NCBI GenBank assembly: GCA_900088475.1
Contig: FLMG01002747.1
Location: forward strand, 1-16,176
Reading direction: 5' to 3'
DNA: 16,176 nucleotides
Origin: Hyphochytrium catenoides
Lineage: Eukaryota; Sar; Hyphochytriomycetes; Hyphochytriales; Hyphochytriaceae
Shown: piece after piece, positions 1 through 8,175 of the stretch
How positions within the stretch are numbered: position 1 is the stretch's first letter
Layout of the letters: each line of letters begins with the position of its first letter
Notes under the pieces: generated by a model
The model's database searches: none
The model's input: only the letters and a program-made list of their open reading frames with translations
Told to the model about the DNA's origin: nothing
Program-made: the position numbers and the translations under genes

Positions 1-56
1 TCTCTCGCTCTCGCTCTCGCTCTCGCTCTCGCTCTCTCTCGCTCTCTCTTTGTCTT
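1..56 (+). repeat. CT-rich hexanucleotide (CTCTCG)n microsatellite in upstream intron
   Basis: Repeated CTCTCG units grade into plain CT dinucleotides. The tract belongs to the intron that ends at the acceptor at 118-119 and continues outside the window. Confidence 0.85.
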
Positions 57-119
57 TCTTCTTCCACCTCCCTTTGCTTCTTATCTTTCTGTTTGCTCTA
101 TTATCTCTCCATTTCTTAG

Positions 120-505
120 CTAAAAGAAATGCTTGGCCAAGAACTTAAGAGTGTGCTTTCAACTCTGTCAGAGAGGGAGAGAGACAGGTTTATCGAGGCA
201 AGCTTTTTAGCTTCCGTCCTCGAGAAACAGAGCCAAGGGTCAAAGAACGCAAGAGGTAAAGAGAACAGGAGAGAGGAAGAGATTGAGCAAATGAGATGGA
301 GAGAGTGAGAGAGAGAGACATTCAGGATAGTTGGGACAATGGCTTAAAAAGGAGAAGACGGCCATCTTTCCCTCCCCTATCTCTTTACAGTCTGCGGATA
401 TACGTGAAAATCTACTTGCAGACATGTATTAGCCCGGCTCTCTACCTTTCCCTCTTCTCACTGGATTCTCATCTTCCTTCGTTGTCACTTCTTTTGTTGT
501 TGTTG

Positions 506-576
<71 letters not shown>

Positions 577-3500
577 GCTATTTAGGTTACGCCCCTTATC
601 CAGTAACCCTGATTAGCAGAGAGCTGAAGGCCGTCCTGCGATATATTGAGAGGAGGGAGACAAGAAGAGAAAGAGACAAAGCAAAGGATATAACTCCGGC
701 GAGAGAATCCCATTACCAAGAGAGAGAGAGAGAGGAAAGAGAGACGAGAGAAGAGCCAGAGTCGAGAGAAGTAAAAGAGGAAGCACAGGAAGCACAGGGA
801 GCGCTAGATATGCGAGCTGCTGGCGGAACCATGGACGAAAGAAAGAGAATGCTACATGCTCACGCCCAAGCTCATGCCGCGCGGGTCAGTAGATCAGCGG
901 AGATCTGATAATGTTTGTGTGAGTGAGACGGACAGGCAGGCAGAGAGACAGATGGGAGAGAGACAGAGAGAGACACACACAGGAAGAGAGAGAGAGAGAA
1001 TGGGCAAGAGAGAAAAGATGGAGAGAGGGTAAGAGAGCTGAGAAAGAGGGAAGGATAGAGGAGAGAGAGGCCTGAGAATGAGAGAGAGAGAATAAGATGA
1101 AGAGTAGATTAATAGAGAGAGAGAGAGAGAGAGAAGCAGAGGAAAAAAAGCGATTGACTCTTAATATGAGAGAGAGAGAGAGAGAAGCAGAGAAAAAAAA
1201 CAATTGACCTCTAAGAGTCAATCGCTTTTCTCTAACTCTTCTTCCTCCTCCGTAGATAAGACAGAGACGACGGGAAGAGGCAGAGAGACACGAGATGGCC
1301 CTGCAGGAGTCAGAGCAAAGAATAGTTTCCCACCGGAGGAAAAAGGAAGAAGAAGAGAAGAGGGAGAGGGAAGAGAAAGAAAGACACCTTCGCGAGCTAA
1401 AGGAGTTGAACTTTATGATAAAGATGGATCTCGAGAGCCGCCGATGGCAGGAAGCTGAAGAGCTAAAGAAGAGAGACGACGAGGGTAAAAGAGAACGGGA
1501 GAGGAGAGTCAGAGAGCAAGAGGAGAGAGAGAGAGAAGAGAGAGAGAGAAAGTGTCTCCACCGGGAGGAACTGATTATGAGAAAGAGATGTGCAGTTGAG
1601 AGAAGGAGAGAAAGGCAAGAGACAGCGGCGCAGCAGGCGAAGAGACAGGAGCAGGAAAGGAGAGAGATTGTCTTGATGCTTCAGGTAAGAGAGAAAAGGA
1701 AGAGTAATGGAAGAGAAAAGCATGAGGCAGTTGAAAGAGTGACGTAGTGAGGAAGAGAGCAAGAAGAGTCCTCTGAAGAAGCTTTAGGTGGACAACGGAG
1801 ACTCCTGGAAGGGGTGCCAAAACAGAGAAGAAGAGGAAAGAAAGGGAGAGACGAAGAGAAAGGAGGAGGGGTGGAAACGCAGAGATAGATGGAGAGACAG
1901 CGAGAGTGAAAACTAAGCATTAAGCGAGAAAGTGAGAGCGAGAGAAACAGAGACACAGAGAGAACGCGAGGGGAGGCGCTCGAGAAGAAAAAGAGGGAGA
2001 TAGAGAGAGGAGAGTTAGAGGAAGAGAAAGAAGCACAAAAGGTCTAGATAGTCAACTAACGCAACGCCACTTTCTCCCGTAGGAGGACAAGGAAGCTCGT
2101 CAGCAGAGAGAAAGAGAGAGAGAGGCAGCTCAGTTTCACGCAGCAAACGCTACTGAGATAGAGAGGCTCAGAAAATGGAGAGAAAGCAAGAGCGAAGCTA
2201 TAGAGAGAGAGAGAATGGGCCAGGAAGAGAAGCAAATGCGGAAGTATTTGAAGCTAAGAAGAGAAGAGCAGGGAAGAGAGAAAAGAGAAGCTTTTGTGAC
2301 CAGGTATTGTCCTGTTTGGGGTCTCCTCTTTTGTCTCTGGCGTAGTTCTTAGAAGAGCTTCTTGTATGATACTCTCTCTCTCTCTCTCTCTTTCCTTCCC
2401 ATTACTCCCTGTCTTCCTCTCTCTCACTGTCGCTTTCTTGTCTCCATTCATCCTGTTATCTGGGTCGAACTATGTCTCTCTCTCCCTTCCCTCTCCCACC
2501 ATCTCCCACTCTCCCAGGTCTCCCTTTCTCTCTCTCCCCTTGGTTTTGACGCTCGTTTTCTGTTCAAGATGGCTTCAGGAGGATCGAGAGCGCAAGCGGA
2601 TGGCCTCAGAGGAGGCACACAGCAAAGCAGCAGAAGAGAGATGGAAACTCCTCCGTCTTAGCGCAATAGAGAGAGAGGAAAGAGAGCGGGGAGATATGGG
2701 AAGAGAAGAGGAGAGGACTAGAGCCTATCAGGAGGAAGAGAAAAGGAGGATGAAGAAAGCTCAGCAGCTGCAGGAAGTAGAGAAAGTCCAGAGGTTACTC
2801 CTGGAGACAGAAGAGAAGAAAGAGAGAGAAAAAATAGAGGAAGACAGGAGGAAAAGGAGGAAAAAAGAAGAGACAAGGGAAGTGATAGAGTCTCTATCAA
2901 TGCGGCAGGAGGAAGCAAGAGAAAGAGCACGGTTGCGGGCTATAAAGGAAGGACAAGAGAAAGAGAGAGAGACGAGAGAGAAAAGAGAGCGCTTCAAGAG
3001 AGAGAAAGAGGCCTTTCTTCAACGCCTCAGTGCCCTTCCTCAGAAGCAGTCACATCAGGACGAAAGTGATGGTGAGAGAGAGGGAGAGAAAGAGGCCAAG
3101 ATTCCTGTCAACGTTGGTACTCCTGCACAGGACGCGCAAGAGAGAAAAGCGGAGACGGCTACAGACCAGAGAGAGACGACTCAGGAGATTGACAAAGAAG
3201 AAGAGAGAAGGCGACAATTCTCCTCTTTCCTCGAATTGGCAGTGGGGAGAGAGAGGGATGAGCTTGTCTACGCCCTCTTAGAGACGTTAAGCGAGGAGTC
3301 TCTCTCTTTTGTCCTCTCAGAAGAAGTACAAAAAATGCTCTTGGTTATGAAGAAAAGGAGAGAAGAAGAGGAAAAGCAACTGAGATTCCAACGGACCAAG
3401 AGAGAAGAAGAAGAGAAGCAAAAGAGAGAAAGAGAGGAGACACAGCGAAAGGAAGAAGAGGATCGGAGACGGATTGCGGAGGAAGAAAAGAGGAAAGAAG

Positions 3501-5795
3501 ACAGGAGAAGAAAGGAAGAGGAAGACATGCAGAAAGAAGAAGAGGAAAGCCGGCAAGCAGACACAAGAAAAAGACTAGAAGAGCTAGAGATAGAGAGGAG
3601 AAGAAGACAAGAGGAACTGGAGAAGGCTGAAGCTGAGAAAAGGAAGAAAGAGGAAGAAGAGATCCTCCAAAGAGAGAAAGAGAACAAGCTGAAGAGAGAG
3701 GAAGAAGAGAGAATTCTGATGCACGAGAGGCTCACGAGAGAAGAAGAGGAAAGGAGGCACAGTGAAGAAGCAGAAGAGGAGAGGAGGAAAGAAGAGGAAG
3801 AGCAAATGAAGAGAGAAGAGAAAGAGAGACAACTCAAGAAAGAAGAAGAAGCCAGATTAAAATTGAAGGGAGAAGAGAGACTAGGGAAGGAGGGAGACGA
3901 GAGAGAGAAGACGAACAAGAGCGTTGAGGAAACCTTGTTTACGCTCCACGTCACTCAATCTTTGGCCGAGGAAGAGGTCCAACGCATCTTCGACGGTGCA
4001 GAAGAGCCAGCTCTCTCTCTCTCACTCTTTCCATCTCTCCCTCCCTCTTACTCACAGGAAGAAGAACCTCTCACCTCCTCTGTTTCCTCTCTTGGGGTCT
4101 CTTCCTCCATAGTGAACCCTTCTTTAACCTTTCCGGGCTCTCGGCCTGAAGCAGCTTCAAAGAACGAGGGAGACGCTGCTGTCTCTCTCTCTTCTACTCT
4201 CTCTTCTGCTGTCTCTTCTACTCTCTCTTCTGCTGTCTCTTCTGCTGTCTCTTCTACTGTCTCTTCTTCTCTCTCCTCTTCTCCTTCGTCTCTCCCTACC
4301 AAACGCTTGATCGCTCATCAGGAAGCAAACTTTAAGGCACCTCCGACCTTTACTCCTTCAGCTGACAAGGATGGGAAGGTGAGTCTTCTTTCTTTTTCTC
4401 GTTCATCTTTCTTTGGTTCTCTTCTAAATATTGTGGTCTCTCTCTTTCCCCCTCTCTCTCTCTGTCTGTTTCTCTCTTTTTCTCCCTCTCTCTCCTCGAT
4501 CTCTCTCTCTCTTTCTTTGCTCTCTTTGCGTCCCACTCGTTTGTCCCCTCGTTCTTCTCTTCTTCATTCCCCTCGGGGACTGTGGTGGCTAGTTCTATTT
4601 TTTGAGCCCCTGCCTCTTCTCAACCCTCTTTCTCCCTTCCGGTCTTTCTCTCTCTAGCTCTCTGCCTCCAGGAAGTTCAGAGCTTTGGCGAAATTGGCGG
4701 CGGTCATTCCTCCTCCTGGTAAACTAAGGAGATGTCCCTTCCCCCCTGTCTCCTCTCTCTCTCTCTCTCGCTGTCTATCTCTCTTTCTCCAGCCTCCTAT
4801 CGCCGCAAATCTACCCCTGCCATCCTGCTCTCTTTGCATGGCCACGACGCTGCCTAACTCTAATCCCTTCCTCTCTCACTCTCTTTCTTTTCTTTGATCA
4901 GCCCCTCCTCCGGTGCAGCCTGCGGACCCTAAGGAGGTGGAGGCAATGAGCCATGAAGACATGGCCTCCAATGTTTGGAGGAAGAGGGAGGCGGAAGGTC
5001 ATTCCTTGCCGTCCTCTCTCTCTCTCTCTCTCTCTCTCTGGCTCTCTCTCTTCCTCTCTCTCTCTCTCTTTTGTTATCTCTCAGCCTCTTCCTCGCCTCT
5101 TATCTATATGTCTCTCTGTCGTTCTCTGATAGCTCTCTCTCTGTTCTCTTTCTTTCTTTAATATGTTTCACTCTGGACGTCTTTGATATTCATCGCATAT
5201 TTCCCGTTGTGGGCCCTCTCATCTTCTTTTCATGTCTAATGCCTTCCATACCTCTTCTTCCGTCATTAAGTCGTCTCTCTCTGAATAAGACTCTTGTGGC
5301 TTGACTTGCTTCTGATCTATCTGTCTCTCTCTCTCCGCCGTTGTCCTTTTCCTCTTCCGTCTCTGTTTCCAGGATGGCGTCTCGCAAAGATACTTTGGGA
5401 TCCCTTCGAGTTGGCCATGTTCAGAGAGGTGGCAGGTAGAGCACAACTACTCTCTCCAGACCCCCTCTTTCTGTCCCTTTCTTCTCTGTCGGTCTGTGTC
5501 TCACTCTTTCTTTCTGTCTCGCTCCGCACTCTCTCTCTTTCTCTCCCTGTTTCTCTCTTTCCGTCTCTCTGTCTCTGTGGCTGTCTGTCTCTTTCTCTGT
5601 CTTTCTCTCTGAGGCTTCACCATCTCTCCTAAGATGTCCGTTATGATTTAGGACTAGGACCGTGTCGCTTCGTTTACCTTGACTCTGTTTCAGGCGTTGT
5701 TTCCCGTTTGCATGCATCACCCTTTTTTTTCTCTCTTCTCTTCATAACGTTCTTATTTTATATCTCTCTTTTCTCTAACTTTTCTTCTGTCCCCT

Positions 5796-5833
<38 letters not shown>

Positions 5834-8102
5834 CGTCTCTGTCTCTCTCTCTCCCCCCTCCCTCTCCCTTTCTCTCTCTCTCTCTCCCTCGCCCCTTCTG
5901 TCTCTCTCTTCCCTCTCTTCATAGGCTGGCACTGGGAAGAATGGTGCCAGGCCACTGTAGACACAGTGATCCGGCGCTTTGGCCTTCGACAAGTCTCTTC
6001 CTTTCCTCTCCCGGTGGACAAGCTCCTGCACTCCAGTCAGGCGGAAGATCCGTTGGATCTCTCTTCTGAAGATCTTCCCACAGCTGAGGAACTGCTGATG
6101 GTCGATGTGGAAGAAATCAAGCAGATGCAGTCCTCAGCCAGAGTGACGAAGATCATTGAGCTGCTGCATGTAAGGGCGAGGAAGGAAGAGACAGAGAAAG
6201 GGAGAGAGGGAGAACGGAGAGGAAGGAACAGAAGAAGTGGGAAGAGAGGGAGAAAATATCCTTGAGATTTATGGAAGTGTAAGGACGAGGAGAGAGAGGC
6301 CGGGCGAAATAAAGCGAGAGAGAGAGAAAGAGAGAGAGAAGAGAACGACTTAAGGGGCAAAGATGTTTGAGGGTGACGACAAAGCCTATCCACAGGCCAC
6401 TATTGAGATAGAACAGTCTACTATACACCTTGTACCCCGGGATAAGAGAAAGAGAGAGAAAGAGAGAGAGACTGTGGAAAGACAACACCCTCGTCAGTCG
6501 AGCAGCTTTCTCCATTATCGTACCTTTGTTGACTGTCTTTTCTCTCTCTCTCTCTTTCATGTCTCTCTTTCTCTTCCTCTCCTTCGACACCCAGCCAAAG
6601 TATTCGGCTGGATTGTCAAGGTATCACAGGCTGCGGGATAAGCTGAAGGAGGTGGCGAAGAGAAAGAAAAGAGGAAAAGTGACGAAAGCCTCAGAAGAGA
6701 AGAGAAGTGATGAGAAGGGGGAGAAGCCAAGAAAAAGAAGGGGAAGACGACCGCTCCCGCCTTCTTCTATATCCTCCGCTTCTCCAGCTCTTTCTTCTCC
6801 TTCTCCTGCTGGGTCTGTCCCTCCCTCTTCGCCAGCAGAGCGATTGAGAGAGAAGAAGCCACAAGAGAAGAAGAGAGAGGATACGAAAAGGAAGAGAGAA
6901 GAAGAAGAGGAAGAAGAGAGCGAGGGAGTGGAGGAAGGCAGTGACTCTCATGGTGAAGAGGAGGGAGAAGAAGACTCAGGAGAAGAAGACTCGGAGGATG
7001 AGGACTCAGCGAGCAGTGAGGATGACCGGGAAGAAGAGAGAGAGGACGAAGGAGAAGGAGATCCTTCCCGTCCTGCCTCTTCCTCAAGTCTGCGCGCTCG
7101 CCTCGAGGCGTCAGAAAGAGCTCTCCTTCCCCTGGCTAGGCATCTGGCGTGGTCTTACGTCACGCTGTGGAGAATATCGGCAGAGAAGCTGTTCCTGAAG
7201 AGAGGCATAAGGTGAATGCTGCATTGTGCTTCATCCCTATCTTTTCTCTCTCTCCTTCTTTCTCTCTCTCTTTGTCCTTCTTCCTTCTCTGGTTATTCTC
7301 TCCTTTCCTCGCTCTTCTTCTTTCTCCCTCGCCCTTCTCTCTGATGTCTGTCTCGGAGACTCTCTCTTCGGATCTTCTATGACTGGCGCTCTGCGGTTTC
7401 CGTGTCTGCCCTTCACCTCTCAATTTTGCTCTCTCCCTGCTTTGCTCTCTTCTTTCCGTCAGTTCTCCATATCTATCTCTTGGACTTGACATCTGTGGAG
7501 CTCTTGTCCGTCTCGACCCAAAACTATCTTCTGTTCCTTTCTCTCCCGCTCTGGGTCTCAATTTTGTCCTTTTCTATCAATGAGCTCTCTCTCTCTCTTT
7601 TTTTTGTGCTCCCTCTCACTCCTATCTTTTAGCAATCCAGAGATTGTTGGCTTGGTTTCTATAGCGACCACAGGGCTAGAGCTAAGCTCACTCTCTCTTC
7701 TCTCCTCTCTCTGTTGCTCTCCTTTTGATTGCTCTTCCTGATTATAGGGCGATGGCTCTGGCTGTGGAGCTCTGTAAGGCAAAGGCTGAACTTCAGAGCC
7801 TCTTGGTCGACCTCGCTGGCTTCTATGAGGAAGCAGGTGGGGAGAAAATTGGCTTCCCTCTCTCTCTCTCAGTCTTCTTTCTTATTCTTTTTCTTTTCCT
7901 CTTTCTCTCTCTGACTGCCTGCCACTTGCCTCACCTGTGTGGCACTTTCTGCCTTCGAAAACTAGGGAAATTTCGCAAGGCGCTGGACATTTTCTCCAAG
8001 TTTATTCCACAGTATCCCAAGTATAAAGGTCAGCTGTCAGGTCACTGGCCTCTGCTGGGATTTCTCCTTTCACTCTTTCCTCTTTCTCTCTCTTTCTCTC
8101 TA

Positions 8103-8175
<73 letters not shown>

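Larger units (their letters stand above)
120..2303 (+). other. Exons 1-4 of the coiled-coil/TPR gene: N-terminal charged coiled coil
   Basis: Exon 1 (120-255) follows the acceptor tttcttag and encodes a compact helical segment containing LSTLSERERDRF; it ends one base into a codon before GTAAAG. Exon 2 (622-884) restores the frame, giving the junction NAR-ELKAVLRYIERR, and ends in phase 0 at GTCAGT. Exon 3 (1256-1684) follows the clear polypyrimidine acceptor cctcctccgtag and ends at CTTCAG/GTAAGA. Exon 4 (2083-2303) starts EDKEARQQ and ends two bases into an Arg codon before GTATTG. The protein is almost entirely Glu, Arg, Lys and Gln with few hydrophobic residues, typical of an extended coiled coil or solvent-exposed helix. 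Exon 2 has a less charged tail with alternating His and Ala just before its donor. The acceptor of exon 2 (AG at 620-621) has a poor pyrimidine tract and is the weakest boundary here. Confidence 0.75.
4658..6169 (+). other. Exons 6-9: Trp-rich conserved-looking block
   Basis: Four small exons: 4658-4718, 4902-4997, 5373-5435 and 5925-6169. Spliced, they read KFRALAKLAAVIPPPG, then a Pro-rich link, then MSHEDMASNVWRKREAEGW, LAKILWDPFELAMFREVAG and WHWEEWCQATVDTVIRRFGL. The phases (1, 1, 1, 0) fit only this combination of sites; for exon 6 the acceptor AG at 4656-4657 must be used rather than the CAG at 4669-4671. This is the only part of the protein outside the TPRs with normal, non-repetitive composition and several Trp residues, so it is probably a folded domain, roughly residues 985-1060. 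The segment after it, rich in Asp, Glu and Leu, contains ELLMVDVEEIKQM. The exon 7 donor GTCATT is non-consensus beyond GT. I know no domain name for this block. Confidence 0.72.

Noticed and set aside
2366-2568. 5' extension of the exon 5 open frame (Ser-Leu-rich start)
   Set aside because: It is CT-rich intron sequence read through. The acceptor at 2567-2568 joins exon 4 in phase and gives continuous coiled coil.
3268-3954. 228-codon minus-strand ORF, Ser/Phe/Leu-rich
   Set aside because: It is the antisense of the E/R-rich exon 5. GAG/GAA/AGA codons read as CTC/TTC/TCT on the other strand and cannot easily make stops.
3996-4057. Possible 62-nt intron within exon 5
   Set aside because: Shorter than any other intron here (129 nt minimum), and removing it shifts the frame.
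4669-4671. CAG as acceptor of exon 6
   Set aside because: Using it breaks the frame into exon 7; the AG at 4656-4657 gives matching phases.
5753-6031. Minus-strand Arg/Glu-rich ORFs over intron 8
   Set aside because: Direct translation of (GA)n opposite a (CT)n microsatellite; no splice or start context.
6363-6470. Possible extra exon (MFEGDDKAYPQATIEIEQ...)
   Set aside because: Exon 9 joins exon 10 directly in phase 0, and no donor/acceptor pair around this segment keeps the frame. It could still be an alternative exon.
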